A DNA stretch of 64,000 bases, taken from assembly GCA_963737745.1 (NCBI GenBank), contig CAVTTR010000002.1, positions 310,001 through 374,000 on the forward strand, in the 5' to 3' direction. The position numbers and the translations under genes were made by a program. This stretch comes from Bog-473 sp963737745. Its GTDB lineage: Bacteria; Actinomycetota; Acidimicrobiia; Acidimicrobiales; RAAP-2. The notes beneath the pieces are model-generated. The model had not been told where the DNA came from. It was given only the letters and a program-made list of their open reading frames with translations, and made no database searches. Positions 9,405 through 17,545 of the stretch are shown here, in pieces (position 1 is the stretch's first letter; each line of letters opens with the position of its first letter).

Positions 9405-10133
9405 CTACAAAAGACGAGTAGGCAAAGGGGTTTCGGTCACCGTCGTCCCCTGGCGAGTCAGGGCGTAGGCGGTCTTCCCCTCGACTTCGGTGAAGGCTTC
9501 TTGGAGCTCGGTGCCGAAGAACACAAGCCCCGTCCCGTTCTCGGTGGCGTAGCCGTCGGGCAACGTGCCTTCGGCGATGAGCCGATGAATCAAGGGACGC
9601 CTTTGTATCTCGGCGTCATGGTGCGGACTGTTGCTGTAGGGCAAAAACCCGAGTCCATTCGTGATGACACGTAGATCGGGGCCGAACGAATCTGTCGTTC
9701 CTCCCACGTGCCAGCACAGCGAACCGGCCGAGACGCCCTTGAGAACGACCCCCGACTCCCAACACTCACGGAGGATGACGTCAAGTCCATGCAGCCGCCA
9801 CAGCGCCAGCAGGTTGGCGGTGCTCCCGCCCGAAACCCAGATCACATCTTGGGCCAACAGATGGGTACGCATGTCGGGGACGTTTGGCATGGGAAAGAGC
9901 GTGAGATGTGAGCTCACCATGCCCAGTTTGGAGAAGGCGTTGTGCACCGCCGCCAGCCGCGTCGAGTCATCCCCGACCGCCGTGGCGATCGTGCAGATAC
10001 GGGGATGGCTTCCGGCGCGGGCCAGTTCTGCCGCCAGTTGATAGGAGGGGCCGGGGCGGATGTTCTGGGGATCGGGCCCCTCGGGTTGAAAGCCGATGCT
10101 GTCGGCGATGATGGTGGGCTGGCTGGCCGTCAC
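9405..10133 (-). CDS. Peptidase E family (S51) serine peptidase
   Basis: 242 residues. The S51 nucleophile motif is present as GVSAGSLCWH, preceded by the acidic/oxyanion region IWVSGGSTANLLALWR. Family members cleave N-terminal Asp-X dipeptides (PepE) or cyanophycin-type substrates (cyanophycinase), and specificity cannot be fixed here. GTG 10133 overlaps the TGA of the small upstream reading frame in a GTGA arrangement, suggesting translational coupling. Confidence 0.85.
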   Translation of the reverse strand: MTASQPTIIADSIGFQPEGPDPQNIRPGPSYQLAAELARAGSHPRICTIATAVGDDSTRLAAVHNAFSKLGMVSSHLTLFPMPNVPDMRTHLLAQDVIWVSGGSTANLLALWRLHGLDVILRECWESGVVLKGVSAGSLCWHVGGTTDSFGPDLRVITNGLGFLPYSNSPHHDAEIQRRPLIHRLIAEGTLPDGYATENGTGLVFFGTELQEAFTEVEGKTAYALTRQGTTVTETPLPTRLL

Positions 10134-10349
10134 GTGACAACGTCAGCTTCGTCGAAAGGCGGGCCACATCGTTGACCAGGGCCGCCAGGGCATTCGGCCC
10201 CATGAACCTGGGCCGAGATCCTGGGCGGATAGGGGAACCCGTGGCGCATGAAGGCCTCCTTCTTGCGGATCATTCCCGTGGCCTCGGCCATCAAGTGCGC
10301 AGGCCCGGTCAGCACGCTCGCGGGGCTGGTTGAAGAACACGAGCACCAT
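10130..10349 (-). CDS. Small hypothetical protein, probably frameshifted
   Basis: Reading across frames from ATG 10349 gives MVLVFFNQPRE, then LTGPAHLMAEATGMIRKKEA and FMRHGFPYPPRISAQVHG, then NALAALVNDVARLSTKL, each in the frame with the most GC-rich third positions. A TGA overlaps the peptidase E start. At least two one-base shifts are required. No family is recognised; it could be a broken gene or two sequencing indels. Confidence 0.35.
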
Positions 10350-10353
10350 TCGG

Positions 10354-10428
10354 GGTGAGCGAGGGGTCTCGAACCCCCGACCTCCAGGACCACAACCTGG
10401 CGCTCTAACCAACTGAGCTACGCCCACC
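10354..10428 (-). tRNA. tRNA-His (GTG anticodon)
   Basis: Minus-strand cloverleaf: acceptor GTGGGCG/CGCTCAC, D-arm AGCTCAGTTGGTTAGAGC, anticodon arm CCAGG-TTGTGGT-CCTGG with anticodon GTG, and T-arm GGGGGTTCGAGACCCC. An extra G at position -1 faces C73, the identity feature of tRNA-His. CCA is not encoded. Confidence 0.95.
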
Positions 10429-10547
10429 AAGGGGCATAAGTTTGGCACATCCCCCGACCCCCACAAGTTGGGCTCGTCACGGTGCCTGCGGCACCCGATC
10501 ATCCATGAACGAATGCGTCGGCGAGGTATGCCAGGCTGGGGTGTACT

Positions 10548-10621
10548 GCCCCTGTAGCTCAACTGGATAGAGCAGGTGGTTTCTACCCATCAGGTTGCGC
10601 GTTCGAATCGTGCCGGGGGCG
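10548..10621 (+). tRNA. tRNA-Arg (TCT anticodon)
   Basis: Acceptor GCCCCTG/CGGGGGC, D-arm AGCTCAACTGGATAGAGCA, anticodon arm GGTGG-TTTCTAC-CCATC with anticodon TCT, T-arm GCGCG-TTCGAAT-CGTGC, discriminator G. CCA is not encoded. It reads AGA codons, rare in this GC-rich genome. Confidence 0.93.
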
Positions 10622-10797
10622 CGACCAGGACCTATGTATGGAACGGTTCTCGCCCGAGTGCTCACACACCTTCCGTTCAGGCCGGGCAGTCAGCGTCCTT
10701 TAGATGTCAGGATCCTCGCCCGAAGGCGTCGACATCACCTGCGGTACCGATACTTCTTATTTGAGCGGAGGAAATTTCGGTTCCATGGTCAGCCTCC

Positions 10798-11058
10798 GTG
10801 ACACTTCCGTCGAGTGTCGAACACGTCAGCGTCGATGCCCAACTTCAAGGACCCGATCGAAACATCACTTGCACGACTACCGTCACATGGGCGCAGTGCG
10901 GACACCCTCTGACGCAGACAGCTGCCGCGGCAGGCGATTACAACGTTGCATCTGCTGAGTTTGTTGGACGACGAGGGTGGATTCCAAACGTGTTGATCAG
11001 CGTCGCACCGATTAGCGTCCTTGTCGACGTTCGGGGCGTCGACAAATCGAACGTTTAG
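10798..11058 (+). CDS. Small hypothetical protein, possibly the 3' part of a frameshifted gene
   Basis: 86 codons with no recognisable domain: TLPSSVEHVSVDAQLQGPDR, then a Cys/Thr-rich stretch NITCTTTVTWAQCGHPL. An in-frame-looking segment from 10704 (SGSSPEGVDITCGTDTSYLS) sits in another frame and may be its N-terminal part joined by a one-base shift near 10795. A strong hairpin 57 bases after the stop supports a real transcript end. Third-position GC is lower than in neighbours. Confidence 0.3.
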   Translation: MTLPSSVEHVSVDAQLQGPDRNITCTTTVTWAQCGHPLTQTAAAAGDYNVASAEFVGRRGWIPNVLISVAPISVLVDVRGVDKSNV

Positions 11059-11114
11059 TGGGCTCTGGCGCAGGTTAGATAAATAGAGAAGCGGAACCAC
11101 CACCCCGCTTACGG

Positions 11115-11143
11115 CACGAGGGAGGACTCAGTCCTCCCTCGTG
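11115..11143 (+). terminator. Perfect 13-bp hairpin, probable terminator
   Basis: CACGAGGGAGGAC, a three-base loop TCA, then GTCCTCCCTCGTG: a perfect stem without a T-run, as is common for terminators in high-GC actinobacteria. It separates the hypothetical gene ending at 11058 from the small membrane-protein genes. Confidence 0.6.
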
Positions 11144-11267
11144 TTCGCGTTCAGGAGTTCGAAGTTTCGCCCGTACTGAGCTGGCCTAATGATCCTGATT
11201 TCGCAAGCCGCCGTTTCCTTTGGATTTTCGTGGGTAAAAGTTCCCCACCCTAAAAGGAGGGAACGAA

Positions 11268-11519
11268 ATGGTTGTTAGCGGTGGTGGTTTAGTTGCAAGC
11301 ATCGTGGTTTTCGCGGTGGGAGCAATCCTGCGGTTTGCAGTGACTGTGACCACAACGAGTTTCAACGTGCACACTATCGGCGTGATTTTGATGATCGTCG
11401 GTGTCGTGGGAGCAGTTCTCTCGCTCATCGCGATCGCGATGGCGAGTACCGGACGACGTCGCACAGTTATCGACGACGGCCGGGGAAATGTCGTTCAGCG
11501 CGAAGACACGTACAGGTAA
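11268..11519 (+). CDS. Small two-TM membrane protein, DUF6458-like
   Basis: 83 residues with two hydrophobic segments (ASIVVFAVGAILRFAVTV and TIGVILMIVGVVGAVLSLIA), then a basic/polar tail RRRTVIDDGRGNVVQRED. This layout matches the small actinobacterial DUF6458-type membrane proteins of unknown function. AAAGGAGGG lies seven bases before the ATG. The next small gene starts 11 bases after the stop, so the two form an operon. Confidence 0.75.
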   Translation: MVVSGGGLVASIVVFAVGAILRFAVTVTTTSFNVHTIGVILMIVGVVGAVLSLIAIAMASTGRRRTVIDDGRGNVVQREDTYR

Positions 11520-11530
11520 GGAGAGGGGTT

Positions 11531-11695
11531 ATGTTACTTCTATTGGCACTTTTGCTCGTCCTAATCTTCTTTGGGATTGGGTTCACGGTTCACTTCCTGT
11601 GGATCATCGCTGCAGTCCTGCTAGTTCTTTGGCTGGTGGGCTTGGCCATGGGCCGGGGCGAATCGGCGGGGAGGCACCACTTCTACCGCTGGTAA
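11531..11695 (+). CDS. Very small hydrophobic membrane protein
   Basis: 54 residues: a nearly all-hydrophobic pair of helices (MLLLLALLLVLIFFGIGFTV, then FLWIIAAVLLVLWLVGLAMG) ending in a conserved-looking polar tail GRGESAGRHHFYRW. This is a known pattern of small actinobacterial hydrophobic proteins of unknown role. GGAGAGGGG overlaps the gap after the previous gene, giving good translation initiation and tight coupling. Confidence 0.8.
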   Translation: MLLLLALLLVLIFFGIGFTVHFLWIIAAVLLVLWLVGLAMGRGESAGRHHFYRW

Positions 11696-11710
11696 GAGCC
11701 TCAGGAAATA

Positions 11711-11744
11711 GCGGCGAGGGCGTCCTCCGGGACGCCTTCGCCGC
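11711..11744 (+). terminator. 15-bp hairpin terminator after the small membrane-protein operon
   Basis: GCGGCGAGGGCGTCC, loop TCCG, then GGACGCCTTCGCCGC: fifteen pairs with a single G-U, beginning 16 bases after the stop codon. No T-run follows. Confidence 0.7.
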
Positions 11745-11912
11745 TTCGGACCTATGCCGTCAGGGGTACGAACTGCGTTATCGGCTTCATTCCCCTCGTT
11801 TGTTCAGCGCACCCACAGATGCCGGTGTAGACGGTGCGAGGCCCGAGCCTGAACTTGCTCCAGCTCGGCGGCGTAGAGGTCCAATGTCATTGGAGAGGGG
11901 AGGCGCAATCTC

Positions 11913-12113
11913 ATGCGCATACTTTCAGTGTTGTTAGTCATCTGGTTCGTGATCGGAGCGCTGGCGGGACTTCAGCGTCACTATTACAGCGGCTCGGATG
12001 CCAGTTGTGCCAAGGCGGGAACAATCGCTGTAACCGTCCTGGCCGGTCCCCTCAACTATGTCGGCGCCAATCCGAAGATTGCGGCCTGTACCGTGCCACA
12101 ACCGAGCCGATGA
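11913..12113 (+). CDS. Small exported or membrane protein of unknown function
   Basis: 66 residues. One N-terminal hydrophobic helix (MRILSVLLVIWFVIGALAGL) is followed by a short domain with two cysteines, CAKAGTIAVTVLAGPLNYVG and ACTVPQPS. Similar short proteins occur in other actinobacteria without a known role. GGAGAGGGGAGG lies upstream of the ATG. It converges on the SRPBCC gene. Confidence 0.65.
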   Translation: MRILSVLLVIWFVIGALAGLQRHYYSGSDASCAKAGTIAVTVLAGPLNYVGANPKIAACTVPQPSR

Positions 12114-12143
12114 CTCGGATTTCTTATTTGACCTGATGCGGTA

Positions 12144-12623
12144 TTAGCTCGTCCGGCGCTTTTCAAGAAGCGCGACGAGATTGTCCACCGACCCCTGCAT
12201 CATGGCAATGGGCAAGAGGGGAAAGTGAGCGTGATCTGATTCGGGCCTCTCGCTCCAGTCGCAGTAATTCGTGCACGTGGTGGCGCCCGACTCGTCGTCT
12301 GAAGTGATCTCCCACCCGTAGACGTACCCGTTGGAGCGCTTCTCCCTCGTGCCGACGCTCCACTCCAACACTCGGCCCGGTTCGAATTTCGTGACGGTGT
12401 TGATGACGCGATACTTGCCCAAGGGGAGGTCTCCGAGTGGTTCGCGATCCATGTTGATGACGAAGGTGTCACCCACGGACGTCATCAATCGAGCGTCGGG
12501 GGCCGCCTCGAGCATGCCCGAACCATCGATCTCGACGTGGTTCTTCGGATCGATCAAAATTGCGAACACCTCGTCCGTTGTGGCGTTGACGGTGGCGCTC
12601 ACTGAAGATCGAGTTTGGGTCAT
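12144..12623 (-). CDS. SRPBCC / polyketide cyclase-like protein
   Basis: 159 residues with the START-like fold signature: an N-terminal strand, ATTDEVFAILIDPKNHVEID, and later strands GRVLEWSVGTREK and GYVYGWEITSDD ending in a long C-terminal helix. Such proteins bind hydrophobic ligands; the ligand is unknown. It lies 42 bp downstream of pstB on the same strand but is functionally unrelated and probably read through from it. Confidence 0.8.
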   Translation of the reverse strand: MTQTRSSVSATVNATTDEVFAILIDPKNHVEIDGSGMLEAAPDARLMTSVGDTFVINMDREPLGDLPLGKYRVINTVTKFEPGRVLEWSVGTREKRSNGYVYGWEITSDDESGATTCTNYCDWSERPESDHAHFPLLPIAMMQGSVDNLVALLEKRRTS

Positions 12624-12665
12624 GACGGAACAGTAGACCCCGTCCCTTGTTGGCGCGACCTTCCC

Positions 12666-13493
12666 TCAGCCAATGTGGCCGGTGACGTACGCCTCCGTGC
12701 GGGGGTCCTTGGGGGAGTTGAACAGGTCGACGGTTCGCCCCGCTTCGACCAGCGTCCCCGCACCGTCGTCGTTCGGGAGAAGCACCGCCGTGCGATCCGA
12801 AATCCGAGTGGCCTGGAAGAGGTTGTGCGTCACCAGCGCGATGGTGATGTGCGCTGAGAGCTGGACGATCAACTCTTCGATATGGGCCGACGCCAGTGGG
12901 TCCAGAGCCGAGCACGGCTCGTCGAGCAACAGCACCTCGGGCTCGACCGCCAGGGCACGGGCGATGCAGAGACGTTGCTGCTGCCCACCCGAGAGGCGCA
13001 CTGCCGGCACTCCCAACCGGTTCTTCACCGAGTCCCACAGGGCGGCCTGTCGCAACGCCGCTTCGGCTGCTTCGAGAAGGAAATCCTTCTTCTTCACGCC
13101 GTTCATGCGTAGGCCCGACACCGCATTGTCGAAAATGCTCAGGGTGGGGAAAAGATTCGGCCGCTGGAACACCATCCCCACGCGGGTGCGGACGATCTCA
13201 GGCTGCGTGTCGCGCGCGTAGACGTCGAGATCACCGATTCGGACCGAGCCGCTCACCCGGCCCGTGGTGTGATCGTGCATGCGGTTGATGGAGCGCAGAA
13301 TGGTCGTCTTGCCACTGCCCGAGGGCCCGAGCAGGGCGGTGACGGCGTTCTTCGGGAATTCCAGGTTGATGTCGTGCACCGCCACCTGCTTGGCGTTCTC
13401 CACCTTGCCGTAACTGATGGTCAGATGCTCGAGGGTGACCGCAATCTCCTCGCTGCCGTGCACCGGAGTCACCTGCGTCGGACTATCGAGCAT
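12666..13493 (-). CDS. pstB: Phosphate ABC transporter ATP-binding protein PstB
   Basis: 275 residues. ATPase subunit powering PstCA phosphate import. Walker A GPSGSGKTT, signature LSGGQQQRL, Walker B VLLLDEPCSALD and switch His in LVTHN are all present, with the PstB-typical SINRMHD and FQRPNLFP. An N-terminal extension of about 15 residues precedes the domain. The start overlaps the end of pstA by 11 bases. The gene closes the pstSCAB operon; phoU is not in the window. Confidence 0.96.
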   Translation of the reverse strand: MLDSPTQVTPVHGSEEIAVTLEHLTISYGKVENAKQVAVHDINLEFPKNAVTALLGPSGSGKTTILRSINRMHDHTTGRVSGSVRIGDLDVYARDTQPEIVRTRVGMVFQRPNLFPTLSIFDNAVSGLRMNGVKKKDFLLEAAEAALRQAALWDSVKNRLGVPAVRLSGGQQQRLCIARALAVEPEVLLLDEPCSALDPLASAHIEELIVQLSAHITIALVTHNLFQATRISDRTAVLLPNDDGAGTLVEAGRTVDLFNSPKDPRTEAYVTGHIG

Positions 13494-14421
13494 GGCGGGT
13501 CACGTAGGAGGCGAATATCCGGGCCACGATGCTCAAGATCAGCACGGCGGCGAGGAGGACGAGAGCGGTGGCCCAGGCCACGGTCTGAAGGTGCGGGTCG
13601 GCCTGGGTCCCGTCGGCGAACACGGTCAGGGGCATGGCCTGCATCGGTTGGAACGGGTTGGTCTCGAGCAGCGTGCTGCCGAGCGCCGTGAAGAGGAGGG
13701 GAGCCGTTTCGCCCACGGCGCGCGCCACGGCGAGGAGATTGCCGGTCACGATGCCCGGGAGCGATGTGCGTAACACCACGGAACGGGCGACGCGTGAGGG
13801 CCGCGCCCCCAAGGCAAGCGCGGCGTCCCACAGGTCCTCGGGGACGGACCGCATCGCCACTTCATCAGCCCGAATGATGATCGGCAGCATCAGGACGGCC
13901 AGAGCGAAGCTTCCGGTGATACCCGAATAATGGTGGGAGGGCACCACAATGAGGGCGTAGGCGAAGACGCCGATGGCAATCGAAGGAATGCCCGACATGA
14001 CGTCGGCCACGAAGCGGATGGCGGCCGCCAGCCTGCCCCGCCGGTCGACCAGGAACAGTGCCACGGCCAATCCCACCGGGATGGCGACGAGGGCGGCCAA
14101 GCCCACGATGATCAGCGTGCCGATGATCGCATTGGAGATGCCGCCTCCGGGCACCCCCTGGGGGACGGGAAGCTGCGTGAAGAAGGAAGCCGACAGCCCT
14201 TGGACGCCGCGCTTGATCGTGTAGGCGATGAGGGCGACCAAGGGGATGAGGGCGATGATGAGGGCGAGGTAGCACGCCACTCGGGTGCTCGTCCCGAAGA
14301 GCCTCCGCCGACGCAGGCTGTCCCGGGAGGCCTGGCGCACAACGCCGCGTCGGCGTTCGATCGCTGCGGGCGAAAGGAGCTGCACCGGATCGCGGTGCTC
14401 TGTCTCGAGATTGGTCGTCAC
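13483..14421 (-). CDS. pstA: Phosphate ABC transporter permease PstA
   Basis: 312 residues with six predicted membrane segments. The permease coupling motif region EVAMRSVPEDLWDAALALGA is intact, as are GGGISNAIIGT and VIVPSHHYSGITGSFALA. Together with PstC it forms the membrane channel. The start overlaps the last four bases of pstC (ATGA), so translation is coupled. Confidence 0.96.
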   Translation of the reverse strand: MTTNLETEHRDPVQLLSPAAIERRRGVVRQASRDSLRRRRLFGTSTRVACYLALIIALIPLVALIAYTIKRGVQGLSASFFTQLPVPQGVPGGGISNAIIGTLIIVGLAALVAIPVGLAVALFLVDRRGRLAAAIRFVADVMSGIPSIAIGVFAYALIVVPSHHYSGITGSFALAVLMLPIIIRADEVAMRSVPEDLWDAALALGARPSRVARSVVLRTSLPGIVTGNLLAVARAVGETAPLLFTALGSTLLETNPFQPMQAMPLTVFADGTQADPHLQTVAWATALVLLAAVLILSIVARIFASYVTRHAR

Positions 14422-15512
14422 ACCGGCACCGCTTCGGTCTCAGGCTCGAGGCCGGGGAGCAGGCCGTCGTCGTCCGAGAAGCTCTGCTCACGCCCCCGAC
14501 GTCGCCGCAGCAGGAGTTGGCCGCCGATATTGGCCAGGGCTGAGAAGGCGAGGAGTACGACGACCAGGCCGATGACCGCGCTGCGTTGGATCCCAGAGGC
14601 CTCGGAGAAGCCGGTGACGACGGCCGAGCCGAGGGTGGTTCCAGTAGCCAGGAGCGAGTGGGGGTAGTTCACCCCACCACCGATGACGAGCGCCACCGCG
14701 ATTGCCTCGCCGAGGGCCCGGCCCATGGCGAGCGTGATGGCGGCTTCGATGCCCGAACGAGCCCCCGGGATGACGGCGCGCCGCACGACCTGCCACTTGG
14801 TGCCGCCCAGGGCGAGCGCAGCCTCCCGGTCGGCTACCGAAACACCCTGAAAGGCCGTGCGCGTGAGCGCAATCATGGTCGGCAGCATCATGACGGCCAG
14901 CACGGTCGAGGCCAACAGGATGCCCGACCCCAGGTCCCCACCACTGAAGATGTGGCGGACCAGCGGAATCTTTTGCAGGAAGGGTTCGACGTCACGTTGG
15001 AAGAGAGGCACCAGGACGAAGAGGCCCCACAGTCCGACCACGATGCTCGGGACCGCCGCCAGCAGGTCGATGCAGGTCGAGAGCGGCGCCGCAACGCGGC
15101 GGGGCAGGAACTCGGAGAGTGCAGCCGCCGTGGCGATACCCACGATGATGGCCAGGAGAAGTCCGATCCCGGTAGTGATCAGGGTGTCGACGATGAAGAC
15201 GCCGGCCCCGAATTGCTCGGTGTCAGGATTCCATGTCCCATTGAACAGAAAGCCGAATCCCGAGTGGCGAAACGCCGGAGCGGACTGCCAGATCAGGCTG
15301 ACCACCAAGGCCACCACGACGGCGACGAAGACGAGAGCGCCACCCCAACGAAGCGATGCATAGACCCGACCCTTGGGCCGTCTCCGTTGCCGGTCGAGGC
15401 GAGAGCGGACACCCTGCCGTCGTTCTCGTCGTGTCGGTTGGGGCGCGCCAGCAGCTGGCGCGGCTCCAGCCGGCATCGGTTCAGGCTCACTGCCCCCCAC
15501 AATTGTGGTCAT
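14418..15512 (-). CDS. pstC: Phosphate ABC transporter permease PstC
   Basis: About 364 residues: a cytoplasmic basic N terminus (RRERRQGVRSRLDRQRRR), then six membrane segments and the coupling loop DREAALALGGTKWQVVRRAV. ATG 15512 has GGAGAG ten bases upstream; GTG 15536 is an alternative start. It lies 37 bases downstream of the pstS stop and overlaps pstA by four bases. Confidence 0.95.
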   Translation of the reverse strand: MTTIVGGSEPEPMPAGAAPAAGAPQPTRRERRQGVRSRLDRQRRRPKGRVYASLRWGGALVFVAVVVALVVSLIWQSAPAFRHSGFGFLFNGTWNPDTEQFGAGVFIVDTLITTGIGLLLAIIVGIATAAALSEFLPRRVAAPLSTCIDLLAAVPSIVVGLWGLFVLVPLFQRDVEPFLQKIPLVRHIFSGGDLGSGILLASTVLAVMMLPTMIALTRTAFQGVSVADREAALALGGTKWQVVRRAVIPGARSGIEAAITLAMGRALGEAIAVALVIGGGVNYPHSLLATGTTLGSAVVTGFSEASGIQRSAVIGLVVVLLAFSALANIGGQLLLRRRRGREQSFSDDDGLLPGLEPETEAVPV

Positions 15513-15549
15513 CAGCGGGACACTCTCCGGCGCCACGTCGGCGAGCGGG

Positions 15550-16908
15550 TCAATTGGTGAATATCGGTGACCCGCTCGCCGTTTGCAAGGTAAGCAGGAT
15601 GGAGTGGGCCAGGTTCACCGCCACTGATGGGAGAGGGGCGTAGCCCAGGCCGGTGGCGTAGCTCTGCCCCGCGGTGGTCACCCACTGGAAGAGTTTGCCC
15701 AGGACGATCCCGGTGTTGGTGGTCGCCTGCTTTTGGTACAGGAGGGCCCAGCTGAAGTTGGCCAGCGGGTACGACGTGGCGCCGGCAGCCCAGATGATGT
15801 TGAAGTTGGTGGCGCTGAGCGAGGTCGCCGTGGCACCGGCGGCGGCAATGGTGCTGATCGAGGGTGTCACGTAGGTATTGCTCTTCGAGAGAAGCGCGGC
15901 GTTCGTAAAGTTCGCTTCCAGGGCGTAGGAATATTCGACGTAGCCGATTGCCCCCTCCGTCTCTTGGATGTAGCCCGCCACGCCGGCGTTGAGGTCCTGA
16001 CCGGAGCTGCCCGTGGCACGACCGGCGGTGGGCCACGTCGTGGAAGCCGAGGTGGTGCCAATGGCTCCGGTCCACGCCGTCGAGGTGTCAACGAGGTACT
16101 GGTCGAGGTCGTAGCCGGGTCCGGAGGTATCGGAGCGGAAGACCGGGATGATGTTCTCATTGGGGAGGTTCACGCCGGGATTGAGGGCAGCGATGGCTGG
16201 GTCATTCCAGTTGGTGATCTGGCGCAGGTAGATCTTGGCCAGGGTCGGGCCATCCAGCTTGAGGCCTCCTGACACGCCGCTGAGGTGGTACGAGACGGCA
16301 ACCCCGCCCAGGTCGGTCGGAACTTGGAGCACCGGTCCCTTGGAGGCCGCGATCTGTGCCGCGGTCATCGGTATCTCACTCTGGCCGAAATTGGCCGTGT
16401 TCTGCTCGATGGCCGTCACGCCGGGCCCGCTTCCCGAGCCGGTGAAGTTGACGGTTACGCCCGTGTTGAGCTTGTTGTACTGAAAGAGGACGCGCCCGTA
16501 GAAGGGCTGAATCGAGCTGGCCCCGATGCCGGTCAACGACGCTGCTGGTGAGGATGTCGGATTGGCTGAGAGCGACCCGCCGGGCGTCGACGCCGCCGTG
16601 GATTTGGCGGTGGTCGGGGTGGTACTGCTCTTGGCGGTTGTGCCGGTCGTCGACGATTTCACCGTGGTGGTCGTCGTGCCGCCCGCGGCGGCCGTGGTCG
16701 TGGTTGTGCTCGCCCCTGCGTGTGTCGTGGTTGTCGTCGAGTGCGTCTTGGGACTGTTATTCGACTTCTTGGTGGCCGAGGGGGTGGACGAACCGCACGC
16801 CGCGGCGACGAGACCACCGACGAGGACAACGGTGCCGATCGCAAAGGTTCGGCGGACGCGACGGCGGCCGCTGCTCTGCGTCGATGGGGAATCGGGCGTG
16901 GTCTGCAA
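15550..16908 (-). CDS. pstS: Phosphate-binding lipoprotein PstS
   Basis: 452 residues. Signal peptide with lipobox LVAAAC, so the protein is lipid-anchored outside the membrane. A threonine/alanine linker of about 75 residues follows (repeated TTTTT and TTGTTAKSSTT), then the phosphate-binding domain from about residue 125. Visible there are GIGASSIQPFYGRVLFQY, FTGSGSGPGVTAIEQ and the ligand segment RSDTSGPGYDLDQYL. TTG 16908 is chosen because GAGGAAG lies seven bases upstream and no other start precedes the signal peptide. It is the first gene of the operon. Confidence 0.95.
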   Translation of the reverse strand: MQTTPDSPSTQSSGRRRVRRTFAIGTVVLVGGLVAAACGSSTPSATKKSNNSPKTHSTTTTTHAGASTTTTTAAAGGTTTTTVKSSTTGTTAKSSTTPTTAKSTAASTPGGSLSANPTSSPAASLTGIGASSIQPFYGRVLFQYNKLNTGVTVNFTGSGSGPGVTAIEQNTANFGQSEIPMTAAQIAASKGPVLQVPTDLGGVAVSYHLSGVSGGLKLDGPTLAKIYLRQITNWNDPAIAALNPGVNLPNENIIPVFRSDTSGPGYDLDQYLVDTSTAWTGAIGTTSASTTWPTAGRATGSSGQDLNAGVAGYIQETEGAIGYVEYSYALEANFTNAALLSKSNTYVTPSISTIAAAGATATSLSATNFNIIWAAGATSYPLANFSWALLYQKQATTNTGIVLGKLFQWVTTAGQSYATGLGYAPLPSVAVNLAHSILLTLQTASGSPIFTN

Positions 16909-17020
16909 GGTCTTTCTTCCTCGTTCCTGGTTCGTGGTCCTTCAGAGCAGCTGAAGGAATGGCAGCTGCAATGGAGATTGCCGTGATGGTTCCCGAGGCA
17001 GTCCCCCCGGATGGCGAGTG

Positions 17021-17050
17021 ATTCTTGACCAAATACGTCAACAATGTCAA
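17021..17050 (-). promoter_or_regulatory. Possible pstS promoter
   Basis: On the minus strand TTGACA (17050-17045) is followed after 18 bases by AAGAAT (17026-17021). A second TTGAC lies nine bases inside. The -10 is weak. No clear Pho box of the Streptomyces type is visible. Confidence 0.35.
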
Positions 17051-17053
17051 ATA

Positions 17054-17067
17054 CCCTGACTTCAGGG
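17054..17067. repeat. Perfect 14-nt palindrome upstream of pstS
   Basis: CCCTGA-CT-TCAGGG lies just upstream of the -35-like TTGACA and one base before the stop codon of the LOG gene. It could be an operator for pst or a small stem at the 3' end of the LOG transcript. Confidence 0.35.
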
Positions 17068-17068
17068 A

Positions 17069-17545
17069 TTAACCCGATTCAGTGGGTTCCGCCTCCAGCA
17101 GCGTTCGGACGAGGTCGGCGGGGTCGGGCGAGATCACCAGTCCCTCGACCAGCATCGGGGCGATAAAGCCCTGGTCGACCGCCTGTTTCATGAAGGTCAG
17201 CAGAAGGTCGAAAAACCCTTCGGTGTTGAGAATGGGAGGGTTTGCGATCGGACAGTTCAGCCATACGGGCTTTGCGCATTGTCCCGACCACATCGAGCCG
17301 ATGGAGACCTTGATGGCGATCTCATGGTCCGCCAGCGCCGTCGTGATCACGCCGATGGCTCGACCCCCGGCGCCGAGCACGGCATCGGCCACCACGCCCA
17401 TGAGGCCGACCGATGCACCTCCGTAGACGAGGCCGATGTCATGGGCGCCAAGAGCGGTCCCGAGGCCAGCGGCCGCGGCAGCGTACCCGGGACTGTTCCC
17501 ACGGCGCGACCCGCAAAAGACGGCGACATTGCGCAGTGGGGGCAC
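17069..17545 (-). pseudogene. LOG-family (cytokinin-activating type) gene lacking its PGGxGTxxE motif
   Basis: LOG proteins hydrolyse nucleoside 5'-monophosphates to bases. The N terminus is typical (VAVFCGSRRGNSPGY, GLVYGGASVGLMG, VITTALADHEIA). Near 17318 the frame shifts, and the next frame reads GLHRLDVVGTMRKARMAELS. Normally this is followed by about 25 residues including the catalytic PGGxGTxxE. Here the sequence jumps straight to RKP and, after another shift, LNTEGFFDLLLTFM and the normal C terminus. The active-site segment is deleted, so the gene is judged non-functional. It overlaps the end of the MFS gene by 107 bases. Confidence 0.75.

Noticed and set aside
10143..10562. Minus-strand protein frame spanning the tRNA-His region
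   Set aside because: Its central part is the translation of the tRNA-His gene itself; the tRNA explains the conservation.
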